From Gordionus sp. m RMFG-2023 (lineage: Eukaryota > Nematomorpha > Gordioida > Chordodea > Parachordodidae), in contig NC_088775.1 in assembly GCF_954871325.1 (NCBI RefSeq), forward strand, positions 28,931,561 to 28,995,560: a stretch of 64,000 bases of DNA. Direction: 5' to 3'. A model generated the notes under the pieces. That model had not been told where the DNA came from. It saw nothing but the letters and a program-made list of their open reading frames with translations, and made no database searches. Position numbers and translations under genes: made by a program. Numbering within the stretch: the first letter of the stretch is position 1; each line of letters starts with the position of its first letter. Below, piece by piece: positions 22,854-35,739 of the stretch.

Positions 22854-23057
22854 TTATATACTCGTCAAACAAAGCTAAATTTTTTTAAAAATATTAAAGT
22901 AGTAAAATCAAAATATTTGCTCCAATGAAATTATTTTTGACTACTCAAGACGATTTTTCAGTGTAATCAAGATCAAAAAAATATTTATTATGACTTCTTT
23001 TAAATTAAAAATAATGTCATATATATTATATATATGTCATATTGAGATATGGAATTC

Positions 23058-23285
23058 ATGGTAGGGTCACTAGCTTTTACAATCTCAGTGGGCTCAGAAA
23101 AAATTTTTAAATTTTTTGAAAATTACCTTCTTTTTTTTAGCTAACATTATCCAAAACTACCTCTTTTTTTAGCTAACATTATAATTACATTTAGTATTTT
23201 TATAAAAATCAAAATTTTAGGGGGCTCTTCAAATTTTTCAGGGAGCTCGAGCCCCTGCCACCCCCCCCCCCATTGTGATGCTACT
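23058..23285. repeat. Possible MITE with a poly-C/G end
   Basis: It opens GGGTCACTAGC and closes with CCCCCCCCCC followed by CATTGTGATGCTAC. The interior GGGGGCTC...GAGCTCGAGCCCC resembles the stretch at 48616-48760 on the other strand. Terminal repeats are weak. Confidence 0.35.
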
Positions 23286-23599
23286 TATTTATGGATATTT
23301 GGAATCTATATGTTTTAAATCATTTACCGAGGGAAATTTTTAAATGTTAAAAATCTGATTTGACTAGAAATGTATTCCAGCATGTAAAGAATGCCCCACT
23401 GTAAATTTCTGACAATTTTCGCTATAAGGAAATATATATAAATTAACGGTAGTTTTAAAGTTCACTGCAAAATTATCTGAAATTCACAGTGTGGGTCACT
23501 ATATACATGTCGATATACATTTCCGGTCAAATCATATTTTTGAGATTTAAAAATTCATCTCAGTAAATGATATATAAAAATAAAATTATACTTTCAACT

Positions 23600-24480
23600 T
23601 GAATCAATATAGCAATGTGGCGACTAAAATTTGAATGAATATTTTATTTGCTATATCCTTTAAAAGTAAATTTAGTCCATTAGCTGCACACCCAATGCAG
23701 TCGGTAGTTGGATAGTTATTTCTTTAAGTTTCCATATTTTCTTCATATTGCTTGCATTATCTGTTATTATGATATGATTTTTGTTTTCCTATTTCTTTAA
23801 TTACTTTTAATTTGTAGAAAATTGGACTTGGGATGATAAAATTTATAATACATTCCCACTTTTACTTGTCCACTCGTTATCACTAATAAGGAACAAATTT
23901 TTATCTGAACTTTAGGTTACTATATTTTCAATTCTTTTAAATTAACAAATTTCTATTGAGTAAATATCTAGATGTATTTTAAATGTAAATTCTTAAGATA
24001 TTTAATAATTGAGCCTTATAATTCCATATTAATTATAATTTTTTTAAAAAACTATATATTATATAAATTTTATTCCTATTAATTATAAATATATTCTCTA
24101 ATATCGGCATTTAGACGAGTATCTTGTAAAATTTTAAATTCTTTATTAATATTATATTTTATAAATAATGTAACAAATTTAATACCATCCATATCTATAC
24201 AAATCAAAAAATATATAAATATGAATTTAAAAAACTTCCATAAATCTTTCATTTCGTTTTCTTTGGGCTGTATTTTTATTTAAAAAAATTTCATTTGCCC
24301 GCGTTGGTTCCTTTTCGATATGTTGACACATCTGAAATCCATTCCAAATATGATGGTCCATTAATCCAGTTAAGAAATTTTTAAAATTTTTCATTAGGAA
24401 TATCTTATTGTTGAAGCCCATAATATTCATTATTTAAATCTTGGCAGATTCTTTTTATTTGCTTTCCGCCAAATCACACA
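23600..24480 (-). pseudogene. hAT transposase remnant (DUF659-type)
   Basis: On the minus strand HIIITDNASNMKKIWKLKE (around 23725-23790) is followed, after a frame change, by CIGCAANGLNLLLKDIA (around 23660-23710). ITDNAxNMKKxW followed by GCAAHxLNLLLKDI is the hallmark of hAT transposases of the DUF659 type. The part further upstream (24227-24430, containing WNGFQMCQHIEKEPTRANE) may be its N-terminal region. Several frame changes make it inactive. Confidence 0.7.
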
Positions 24481-25419
24481 TCTAGGGTCTAAGGCCAATT
24501 TCTTTTTAAATTAAGGTATATATCGGAAAGAATTTCTTACATAAATAAATAAGTTTTATTAAAATTTATTCAAGTCATTATACTCTCGTTTTCAAAGCTA
24601 TCCATTAGATGTGACTGCGTGATATTTTAGAAAAATTAGAAATTGGCCTATTTTTAATCTTACTAGTTTTGGATTTTTTAAAGTATATTTTTAAATAAAA
24701 GTCAAATTTCGGAATCTAGCGACATCTGTAAATATTTACCTATAGGCAAAGTATATATGAGAGTGGGAGTATGAAAGATTTTTTTCCATTTTTTTGAAGG
24801 GGTAAGGAAGTAGGCATTTAAGCAAGTGTAGGGTAAAGTAAGAATAAACTCTATTTATAGAATTAAAGATAAAAATAACTGATAAAATTTAAATTTATTA
24901 ATAAATATTTATTTCTCATTTTACAGATAACATTTTAGTAGTTTGAAGTTGTACACATGCGGTACTATTGTTTAACTAGTTGATTATTACCAACTAATAT
25001 TTATTTGTAATTCATTGCCGAAATAGTCATGAAGTCTGAAAGAGTTTAATTAAAATTTTTCGAGGTTATAAATTGTGGCTTATTATAAGATTTGTAATTA
25101 ATATCATGGGGTGGTTAGATCATAATGGATAAATAAGTATTGCGGGCGATGGCCGTACAATTTTTTTTATGGGATAGGGATAGATTTTGGAGAGTATTTG
25201 CTGGCACGCCTTTCATAACGGCGGCGCATGGCCGGTGCTTAATTTTTCAAAAGTAATTGTAATATTTTATACATTCTTTTTCTAATGATTAGTCAGTTGC
25301 GATATGTCAACAGAATAAATACCTAATTACAATAAATCATCTGATACGCTAGATCTTGATAGTACTTATCCATATACCCTGATGCGCTATTTTAAATTGG
25401 TGCTTCCAATGAATTAGCA

Positions 25420-25640
25420 AGAATGCGACTCAAATGAGAACATTAAAACTAAATGTCCCAACCAGATGGCACAGTATATTATTTATGCTTAAAAGCATAT
25501 GGAACTGATAAAAATCGAATTAATATTAGATCTCGTAGAAGAACTATTGATTTTTCTTTCGAAATTTAAGAAATAGATTGAATTTCTATCTTCATAAAAC
25601 GAGCCTACATTGAACTTGGCATTACTTTTCAGAAGTAAAA
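25420..25640 (+). pseudogene. hAT transposase fragment
   Basis: The plus strand reads RTLKLNVPTRWHSILFMLKS, matching the L..DVPTRWNSTxxML stretch of hAT transposases. A stop follows soon after. It is on the opposite strand from the remnant at 23600-24480, so one element was probably broken up or two were present. Confidence 0.6.
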
Positions 25641-26699
25641 TAGCAACACACTGTTTTAATATTCAGATGAATACTTTTAAAAGAAAATGTTTTATTTAAA
25701 TTAGAATTATTAGGATATTATTTAATATTATAGACTATGTTTTGAGATTTTGTGAATATTAATACACTTTTCAGTTTTTGGAAACTTATTATTTTTAACC
25801 ATAATTTTTATATTTACTATAATCTTTTATAATATTAATTTAGTATATTTTTACTTTATAATTTATTATTTTATAATTAATTTAGATGAATAAAGGAAAC
25901 ATAAATTATGTTAATGTTTCAATCTTCATTATTTAATCTATTATCTTTTTTATTTCAACTATGTTTTTTTTAATTGTGCTCAAACCTTTCAACTCTAGAC
26001 ACACTTAATAATGTGTGATAATTATAGCTTGGAAAATATTTCATTTAAGGAAAATTGTTAAATAAATTTGTCTTACTAATTCCTGTTTGCGATCTGGAAG
26101 AAATTGTATTTAATTTACTTTTTATTTCAAAACATATATAGGCGTTGGCTTCTCTCCTAGACCTAAAATTAAAAAAAAATTAAAATGACAAAATCTAATA
26201 GAGCAAAATTGCAAATTGTCGTAACTTATTATTAAACATATAAACTTATAAATTTTTATGATATAAGATTAATAAATATAGAAATTGAAAATCAAGAGGA
26301 GATATCAAATACAATTTTTTGAAAAGGTTAGCAAATAAACATCTTATAACAAATACAATGGTTCCACTTTAAGTGACTTAGAACAAGAATGTTATTCTTC
26401 CAAAAAAACGCTATTCACAGGATATGAAGAGAAATGAGAATCAAACTTACGAATCTTACCACCTTAGCCTAAAAAACCTGTGTTCCGGCAACTAGCATAC
26501 TTATAGAAAGGGAAGAGATTATTTTATGTTTAGCAAATTTAAATAAAATTATTTTTATTCATGATAACTATAAAACTAAATAATTGAGTTTTATTTTATT
26601 TAATATTTGCAATTAAGATCTAAAAATATACTGATATTTCTGTATATATTTTAATTTTGTTTTTCTTAAAAAAATTAGATTAATAATTAAAAATTTATA

Positions 26700-27110
26700 T
26701 ATTATAAAAATTTGCTGTCGGAGCACCGATCTGCGCCGCAGGCTGCCAATTGGATTTTTAAAACAGGTGCCGATCACCTATAATTTTTTCGGCGCACTGG
26801 CCTACATATAGGGTAAATTGAATGTTAAAAAATCAGTAGAAGAAATTTTTTTTGTTTTAAATAAATTAAATAATCAACTTATATCGATATTTCAATTACC
26901 AAATGAAATATATGACTTACTTAATATTTTTTGTTAAAATTTTGATGATATGATAATTAAGGAATTCACAGTTAAATTAAAATGGTTTCTTGAAGTAGAA
27001 TTTATAAAAGATAAAAAAGTTGAAATAAAAAAGGAACTAAAATTAGTACAACCTCAACTTAAATATGAGCAAAATTATAAATAACAACATAATAGTATAA
27101 ATTATTAAAA
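26700..27110. other. GC-rich patch followed by an unassigned frame
   Basis: 26716-26812 holds GCACCGATCTGCGCCGCAGG and TTCGGCGCACTGGCC words against very AT-rich DNA. From about 26820 to 27080 a plus frame gives LPNEIYDLLNIF and FTVKLKWFLEVEFIKDKK. The protein was not recognised; it may be a decayed element. Confidence 0.3.
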
Positions 27111-27281
27111 TGAATATTATCATAATAAATGTAAAGATTCAAAGTGTAATATTTTTTAAAATGTTAATTAAAAAAATAAAAAATATAATAATATATATTA
27201 AAAAAATAAAATAATATTTATTTAAAAAAAACGTAATTAATACATAACAATAATTACAACAAAAATATTTTAAAAAACAAA

Positions 27282-29480
27282 TTACAAAAAATAATGAATA
27301 TTAAAAAAATATAATATTAGTAAATCACAAAGCATGTGTGATGAACTAAGATGGAATAGTGTTTCGAATAAACAAAGAGACCTATATTTCTTGCATTTTC
27401 TGATTTCTTGGAGTTCCAAGAGATCAGAGTTTCTATTAGCGGTAAATGAGGTAGCACATGACACATCCCAGACAAGTCTTTTACCACCAAGCCAAGATGT
27501 TAAAGACATTCCATCGGGACGCTTACCATCCTCATTTAGGAGGCCTAAAGGCTCCAAACTATTGGGGAAACCGACCAAAATCAAAAATTTACCGATCAAC
27601 CTATTTATATTGTCCTGTCGCAGAAAACGGCCAATGACTTTAAAAGGCAAGAGAAACAATGTCTAGAAAATGTATCAACTTGCTTATTGCAGGCAGCACA
27701 GATGGTATAAGACAACCTAGCCTATGGCAATTGCAATTTGAAACTCATCGTTTGTGAGAAACATTTCCTTTTTTCCATTCAGGATCTCGTCTAACCATTC
27801 ATGGCCGTTAGGATTTGTTTTTTCTGAGTAATTAAAGGCTAGTTAGATCAGGACACAACAAAGTTTTTCAAATGCACATATAGCATAGGAACTAGAAAGC
27901 TCTTTAAATGGCTGGAAACGGGGTGCTCATATCCTTGCAGAATTTGAGTAAGTCAAGAATGTTTGGTCAAAGTTAAAAGTGTATCGTTCAACTCAATAAG
28001 CAAGGAAATAGAATCGTTAAAGGATATCCGAGAAAAAAGAAAACAAGCAATTGCCATTAAATTGGGGAATGAGAATTCAATTCCACCTTAGTAAGCAGAC
28101 AAAGAGGCAAATAACCAATTAAAATTAGAAAACTTAGTCTATAAGAGATTCAATAAAATGTTTAAATTTTAATTCGAAGGACGTAAGGAGGGAATTATAT
28201 TGGAAAGCCAAGTAATATTAAAAGATGTGCAAGAATTTAGGTAAGAAAAAACATTTTTTGGTGAAGAAGAAAAATTGATGCTTGGGAAGATGAGGAAGAT
28301 TCCTTAGCGAATTAAAAAGAGATTGTATCAAATTGTCAAAATGACAAAAGGAAGTTAAAAAGCCGAGGAGAACCTAGCAAACAGAGTCTCATGGGGAATA
28401 ATTTTAAAATCTAGGGAGGGATAAAATCTTTATTGTTGAGGAAAGATATTTCACTTTTTTTTCTATTCAAGGAAAAACCAATTTTCTAAGATTCTATTTC
28501 AGCGTACTCGATGGCCGATATAACATTGGGTAAAGATACCAAAAGAGCCATTGTCGAGATTCATAAATTAAGGTCTAATTTGAAATCAGGCTTTAAATTT
28601 TTGATCAAATCGTGAATACTTATAGTGAAAAGCAAGGGACATAGTGGATCACCTTACTGAATCCTCTTTTCAGGAAATATTCAAAATTTTCCGAATTTGA
28701 GCAACGAGGGAAATCCATAGCAGGAATTAAGGAAATTATTTGGGGAAATGTTGTAGGATGGAGGGTAGAAATGAGCTCCTTGAATGCTGTTGTAGGCATT
28801 TCTGAAGTCTATTGCAGAAAACCTTATCCGCCTCAGTGTCTACAAAAATACAAGATACATGTGAGGCCACTTCGCACCCACCTCTAATTCCAAAACCTAA
28901 CTAGTAGTAGGGAGCTGACCTTAGATCGGATTTTATTTACTATAACCTTGGCGACTAATACGAAAAAATGACTATGGCTATGAGTCTATTACCACCATCC
29001 AGTTTGGTTAAATAAACAAGACGTGCACCAAAAAGAATAGGTCGTATACTAAGAGAAGAGGAACTTCGCGTATAAGGATATTATTCAAAGTTCGGTTAAT
29101 GTTTAGTAAAGGGTAAATAAAACCACTATCAAAGCATTGGATTGAATCAACAAAAAACCTGGTCTGAACCCGTCTAGACCACCTATCGTCCCTTTTTTAA
29201 AGGGCTTTAAGCATTTAAGAACTTAATCACAGGTAAAGGGAATGGGAGAAGAGCCATGCTGGTGAATGTTAAAAGGGGACGCCAATAGATGTTTTTCGAG
29301 AAGTTGTTGAAAATAGCGTTGATAGGGGAAATAGTCATCAGAAGTGAAAATTCGGGCAGCATCGTTAATATCTTCAATGTCCAATTTTTCAGAGAACAAT
29401 TTACAGCGGAAAGAGTTAGGATTTAAAGAGTTGATGGAGTAAATTCACCAATAATGGTATTATCAAAATTAGACACTTTC
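27282..29480 (-). pseudogene. REL-endonuclease-type LINE, copy A (RT plus C-terminal domain)
   Basis: On the minus strand, from high to low coordinate: GTIGGLDGFRP; KLDGGNRLIAI; IDFRNAYNSI (RT); GDPLCPLLFTISIHDLI (RT); a knuckle CAACNKQVDTFSRHCFSC (C-x2-C-x9-H-x3-C); then SLEPLGLLNEDGKRPDGMS, GKRLVWDVSC and CKKYRSL. The RT plus knuckle plus RPD...WDV...KKY order resembles R2/NeSL-type LINEs with a restriction-like endonuclease. Multiple stops and frame changes show it is dead. Copies B, C and D below are the same family. Confidence 0.65.
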
Positions 29481-29971
29481 TCTTTAATTGCGGCAGATAA
29501 ATTATTTATTTAATTTTTGTTTAACTAGAATCGAAAATACAAACTAATCCCGTCTAACCATAAGGCTGTTGAGAAGAAATCTGAATTCAAATTATTTATA
29601 TATGACGTGAGGAACTTTGAAATCGATTCTCGGGCTGCTATAGGGATCCTAGATAGAACTGGGGGCTTATGTGAAATGATTATTTTAAACACACATGGCA
29701 ACAAGCGTTTACCAATATATAACTTTGGATGGGAGCTTAATGAAATATAATGGTAAAAAAAAAAATTGTAGTATATGAGGAAAAATTTTTTTTATATAAA
29801 AGTAAAAAAGAATACTATTTTATTTATGGAGAGATTTAAAGATATATAAGAAAATTTGAGTCTTGGAATATAAAAAAAATTTAATTTATTGCTCAAATGA
29901 TTGTGAGGATTAAATATGTTCAAAAAATATATGCATGTAAAAAGAAAATTTATGATGTGTAATATAAAAAA

Positions 29972-31095
29972 CATAGACGTAGCCAGGATTTTCTAAGGGG
30001 GGGGGGGAATTATTGCCCGGCCTTTGGCTTGGTTACCTTGGTCTATATATACTCAAAATATTTTTACATAGGAGGTTAATTTCATTAAAAAAATAAGCCT
30101 GGAACATATATGAAATATATTTTTATTAGTTTATATAAAATATAATAAATTACCTGTATATACATTAATATAAAAGCATGGTAATAATTTATTCCAAACA
30201 AGTATAAGAAATTTATTTAGAAAAAGTAAGTAGACATATAGTATTCCTTTATTAATAGAATTAGTTACAAAATATTAGGTAAAATTCCACTTTTACAGAC
30301 ATATTTGACAGTTAGAGAATATATTACAGTTAATATTTTAACAAATTTTACTAATCAATGCTCTTGATAATAATAGCAACAATTTGCATTTTATTTTAAA
30401 TAAAATATTAAAAATTAATCTTCATATTATTCATCCCACGATGTCTTTAAAAATTTTCTGATGTTCTTATCAATATTTTATAGTTTTCTGTAAAATATAT
30501 AATTCTCTATATTGGTAAAAATTACTTGATTGTCATATGAAATTGATAAAATTAGATATACTGTAAATCTACGACATATAATATTCCACTGTTTGTATTG
30601 TGCTTTAATTTTTTTATTTAATTTATGATTTAATTTTATCAGTAGTTTTATAATTATATTTTACTTTTATTAAGATAATAAATTAAAATTACTCACTTTA
30701 TAAAAAATTATATTTGATATATTATATTATTTAGTAATTTTATGGATCTATTATTAATAATTATAATACATTTCACTTTTGTCTTAAGACTTATCTTTGC
30801 CTTATTTTCCATTTCTTAAATAACATTTTTGGTTCACTTTTTTTATATATAAATGCCTTTTTCCAAAATGTATAAATTATGATGAATAGTTTTATAAAAA
30901 ATATTAACTTTTATATTCTTTCTTCCAAATTATTGTTTTAGATATATGCATACAATTTTGGGGGTCAGGGAGTGGGGGGTGGACTAAGGGGGATATTTTT
31001 TTATTAGTTTAAAATGATATTCACAAAAAGGGTTAAATTTCTGAAGAGGGGGGGGGGGATTTCCCCTTGCCCCACACCCCCTGGCTACGCCTATG
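29972..31095. mobile_element. hAT-like non-autonomous element with poly-G tracts, 1124 bp
   Basis: The ends CATAGACGTAGCCAGG and (reversed) CATAGGCGTAGCCAGG are near-perfect inverted repeats. The 8 bp ATAAAAAA lies directly on both sides (29964-29971 and 31096-31103), the duplication size of hAT. G tracts lie just inside each end. The interior is non-coding. A truncated right end of the same family is at 43196-43266. Confidence 0.85.
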
Positions 31096-31284
31096 ATAAA
31101 AAATAAATGTACAATATAAGTGTTAAATTAGTTGAAAGGTTAAATGTTATTAAAGTATCTATATGTGAATTTATTTGATAGTTAAAGTTTTTTTAAAAAT
31201 ATATATGTATATTAGATAACTTCTGGTGTATAAAAAAAAGATAGCAATGCTTGATTCTTCTCCATTTTATGGCGATTTCTAGAT

Positions 31285-33715
31285 TTACCCGGGTAGGCCA
31301 GTTTTCCCTCTGATTTTTCTTTTCCATTTTTGACGGTCCTGAGCATCAATACTTGTAAGATTCATGCTTCTCATATCCGCCGCTATCACATTTGTCCAAG
31401 TCATCTTGGGTCTTCCTCTAGGTCTTGATCCTCCTACTTCCATCATTGTGCATCTCTTTACCCAGTCATCTCTTGTCATACGTTCCACATGCCCAAACCA
31501 TCTTAGTCTATTTCGTCGCATTACCATACCAATCATTTCTATACCTAATCTTGCTCGCAATTCCTTGCTAGTTTTTCTCTCTCAGAGATACCCCACACAT
31601 CCATCTAACCATCCTCATCTCTGTTCTTTCTAATTTGGCTTCGTGAGTTGCTTTCATTGCCCATGTTTCACCACCATAAACTAAACAACTCCTCACACAG
31701 CTTACGCAAACTTTCCCCTTTAACTTCAGAGAAACTTCTTTATTTGTAAGAATAGACGACATCTCTCTGAACTTCTTCCAAGCTTGTCTGATCCTTGCAA
31801 CAACTGCAGAATCTACACCACCATCTGCGTTTAGCATATCACCTAAATAACAAAACTTATTCACTTTTTCTAGGGTTAACCCATTGCCAATATCCAGACC
31901 ACCAATTTTTAGGTTATCATTATTATGTATCCCTTTCATGCATGTTTTACAAATAAAGGTCATTCTTTCTAACATCAAACTGCCCTTTTTCCCGCTACAT
32001 CTTTTATGTACCCATTTCTGGCATCTGGTGCATTGGATAGAATTTCTAGCAACTCCTTTCCCACATACACCACAAGGCCATTTACCGGATTCTTCCATCT
32101 TTAGATTTTCCCCACCAATCATCACCTTTGTTTTTGATGCATTCATTTTCAGGCCCTTTGCTTCCATAGTCATCTTCCATTTACTAACTTTATCCCTCAA
32201 TTCTCCCTCACTGTTTGCCATTATTATAAGGTCATCTGCATATAATATCTCCCAGGGAAGTCCTTCACCGATTTCTCTAGCCACCACATCCATTACTAAG
32301 ATAAATAATAATGGACTCAGCACGGATCCTTGATGAAGTCCTACCTTCACCTCAAAGCTCTCACTATCACCATAATCCGTCCGTACTGCTGTTTGTGCTC
32401 CAACATACATTGCCATCACTGCGGTAACCAACCATTCCTCCACACCGGATTTTCTCAAGGCCCATCTTGTAATCTCACGCGGCACCCTATCAAATGCTTT
32501 CTCCAAATCAACAAACGCATAATAGAGTTTCTTTTCCTTCGCAAGATACTTCTCCTGAATTTGTCTCACCACAAAAATTGCATCTGTCGTGCCTTTTCCC
32601 GATGTAAAACCAAACTGCATTTCATCAATTTTAATTTGTTACCTTAACCGCTTCTCTAACACTCTCTCAAATACTTTCATTGCATGTTCCAAGAGTTTAA
32701 TAGCTCTGTAAGACCCGCAATCTAAAGGATCACCTTTCCCCTTGTATACTGGGATAATTATACTTCTTCGCCAGTCCTCAGGAATAGTACCTTCTGTGAC
32801 AACCTGATTTACTAAAATCATTAACCATTCAATCCCTAAATCATCAGAACCTTTAAACATCTCTGATACCACCATCGTTAAACCCGATGCCTTCCCTTTC
32901 TTCATCTTTATCACTGCTCTCTTTATCTCGTCCTTGCCAAATTTACACCCTGGACCTTCTACCTTTGCACAACTAATATTATTATTCCATTCATTTTCTT
33001 CATTCAAAAGTCCTTTCATGTAAATCTTCCAGGTGTTCTTAATACCACTACTATCAATCGTCATTTTTCCTTCCATATTTTTCAAACACTTTAATCCTGC
33101 CTCTTTTTTGACATCTGTTTTGCCATTCTAACCATATTTCCAATTCCATCAGCGCATTCCATTTCTTTAGCAAACTCGTGTCTTTTTTCTTCTTGAGCCT
33201 TCGCTATTAATTTCTTAGCATTTCTTTTAGCCATCTTGTAAATATCATTATCACTATTTTCTTTGCTATTATACCATACTTTGAAACACCTCCGTTTCTC
33301 ATCCACGGCTTTCGCTACCTCCGGGCTCAACCTCCAAGTCTCCCTATGTCTAGGTGGCCCTTTTGTCCATCCACATACCTCCTCAGTTGTCATTACCCAG
33401 GCTTTCTTCATGGCTTCCCACTTGTCATTCACCCCAGATGCTTGTGCCACCTCCGCCTCCCTAGTCGCCAATGCCATATTGAATTGACGTCTAGCATTCT
33501 CCTCCTTCAATTTCCAAACCTTCAGCCTTGGGACAAACTTTTTTTTAGTGACCCTGGCACCTTTAAGAGTGAGATCTCCTACAACTAATCGATGCTGATT
33601 TATACATTCCTCTCCCGGTATCACTTTCACATTTTTTACTATACATCGATCACATCTCCTTAATAACAAGTAATCCACAGCACTTTTGGTATTACCCGAC
33701 TTATAAATCACCAGC
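31285..33715 (-). pseudogene. Non-LTR retrotransposon with PHD finger, 5'-truncated
   Basis: Minus-strand order: the C-terminal end of an AP endonuclease (SAVDYLLLRRCD, NQHRLVVGDLTL; 33600-33700), a linker, then reverse transcriptase motifs PEDWRRSIIIPVYKGKGD, YAFVDLEKAFDRVP, GLHQGSVLSPLLFILVMD and ILYADDLIIM. These are followed by a Cys4-His-Cys3 PHD-like finger (CGVCGKGVARNSIQCTRC, HKRC, CKTC) and a tail with RNRLRWFGHVERM and GRPKMTW. The catalytic YADD is present. The frame is broken by a shift near 33110, one in-frame stop at 32639-32641 and a shift near 31580. Most of the endonuclease is missing at a sharp edge near 33715, typical of 5' truncation. Such fingers are known in some invertebrate LINEs. 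Confidence 0.88.
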
Positions 33716-33720
33716 TTCTC

Positions 33721-34249
33721 TTATTTCAATAAAAAATATGATTGCTGTTGATCCCTGTAATGTGGGTTGAGTGCATATTCTTGTTTAAAGGATTTATTTA
33801 GGATATCATTCATTATTACATTAAAAATAATAGGCAAGAGAATGCATTTTTGTTTAAGGCCCCTATTTGCTTTAAAAGGTTGTGATTTTACATTTAGATG
33901 TTGAGGTACTACGCTATGATTGTCATAAATTATCTTAATTAGCGATATCAGATGCTTATCTATTCCTATGTTTTCCAGCAAGGGCCATATCTTGTGAATG
34001 GAATCGAAGGCTTGACTTAAATCAATCATTAGGGCAAAGATGGGGGATTTAGGCATTCTTGCCTTTTCCAGAATAACTTTAAGTGCCATAGTCAACTCCG
34101 TAGTATTTCTACCCTTCCTGTATGATGTGATAGTGTTAGAGAGGAACCTGTTGATGATTGGTTTAATCCTGACAGATATAATGTATGTGGACATTTTTAG
34201 GGTAACTGGAATCAGTGCAATTAATATATTCATTTATATTTATTTATAA
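33721..34249 (-). pseudogene. Reverse transcriptase fragment of a different LINE
   Basis: An open minus frame reads ALIPVTLKMSTYIISVRIKP, FALMIDLSQAFDSIHK, IGIDKHLISLIKIIYDN, FKANRGLKQKC and LLPIIFNVIMNDIL. These are RT motifs of a LINE unlike the neighbours: AFDSI instead of AFDRV, and KQKC where QGC is usual. It abuts the truncated end of the PHD-finger LINE within about 10 bp, so one element may have landed in the other or the two were joined during reverse transcription. Confidence 0.7.
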
Positions 34250-34679
34250 CTGACTGATAGCCCGTTAAGAATGATGGGGAATCAGAATTTTCTCCATGGA
34301 TAAATAGTAAATTTTACCTTTATTCGACGATGGATGAATCAGAATAGTCAAATGAGAGGAATAGATTATCCGTATTCCTTCTTCCAAGATTTCTATAAAT
34401 TTTTAGAGAAAAGGCCATATATATTATGGAAAATATGGAACAAAAAAATATGATTTGTGAGTCTGCATTTACAGCGGCATGAGGGTTTATATAGATAGTT
34501 CGGAATTTTTTAAAATTCTTCGACCTTGTCAATTCTTTTAACAAATTTTTCACATCTAGACGCAATGGTTTTTGCACTATCACTTCGTATAAAATCTACA
34601 CTCATCTCAAAGAATCGTTTAAATACTTTTAAAAACTTCCTAAATACTCTTTTAAAAAAAGACCTGCCAGCATAGATTC

Positions 34680-35240
34680 GAATCAATTATGGGGAAAGAT
34701 TATCTCACAAATATTGTGGTGGTATCCACCCCATTGCAATTGGCTATTTAGAAGATTATTAGCAAAATATTTACCACGGGTCAAAACCCAGGGTCTTAAC
34801 TTATTAAGTATACGTATCAATTAAGATTTGGTGGGAAAGCAAAAATCCTCCTCCTAACATGTCTATTATCAAAATAGACCTTAAAAATGCTTTCAATAGC
34901 AAATTTCGCGAACATTTCATAAATTGTTTTTATTCAAAATTCCTAGAGATATATTGTAACATTAAAACCCTTTATTCATCTCACATATCATAGATTCTGA
35001 CAAAAGGATCCAGCAGGTACACACGTCCTCGTTTATTTTACCTTGGTATTCATGATCTCATCCTTTATCTTAAATCTAAATTTAATTTGGATATAAATAT
35101 TTGGTATCTTGATGATGGAACAATCTGTGATGCTCTTCCTAAAATAATTGGTTTTTAATTTCTTGAAGCCAATTTTAAATGACTCATTATTAATAAGTTT
35201 AAATCCAAAATCTGTTTCCATGATAACAATATACAAAACT
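34680..35240 (+). pseudogene. REL-endonuclease-type LINE, copy B (RT fragment)
   Basis: Plus-strand frames give SIIKIDLKNAFNSKFREHF (about 34858-34920) and, in another frame, YLGIHDLILYLKSKFNLDI and NIWYLDDGTICDALP (about 35038-35140). These are the KIDxxNAF and YLDDGT motifs of the copy A family. It is degraded and lacks the C-terminal domain. Confidence 0.6.
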
Positions 35241-35739
35241 CTCATCTAACAAGATTAAATTATTTATTGACATAAATAATAAAATTTTAAAATAAAGTAT
35301 ATTCAAACATGTTTCAAATATTTGTTCATATTGAATGATTTAAGTATATACATATATTTATATATATATACTTCATTAACATATTTTATAAGAATAATGT
35401 AAATTTTAGAATTAAAACTCTTATCAAAATATGGTAAATTTCTGATTCACACCTCATATAGGTTTCTTTCTGATTTATCCATCATCAAATTAAGGAGAAA
35501 ATACTAATTCCTTCTCATTCTTGTGGTATATCAGCTAGTAATCATATAAAATGCAAATATTTATTAGATTGTGGGAATGGATCCTTCCTTAAGGTTTTTT
35601 TTATAATGGAAATCACAAAGCCTCCTTGGTAAATTGTTATCCACACAGTTTTCAATAAGTTTGCATCTTCTCATGATATGGATCTATTCTTAAAAATGAT
35701 CTTTATTATAAGAAAATAAATTTTGATACAGGTACAGGG

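Noticed and set aside
27334-27666. 110-residue plus-strand open frame
   Set aside because: It lies antisense to the GKRPDG...LVWDVSC frame of LINE copy A, which carries the conserved motifs.
31364-31633. Plus-strand open frames over the PHD-finger LINE (also 31884-32333, 32330-32647, 33263-33588)
   Set aside because: They are antisense shadows of a clearly recognised minus-strand reverse transcriptase and show no motif of their own.
34660-34690. GATTCGAATC as a tRNA or SINE B-box
   Set aside because: No A-box, cloverleaf or tRNA-like 5' part was found around it; it lies at the edge of a LINE fragment.
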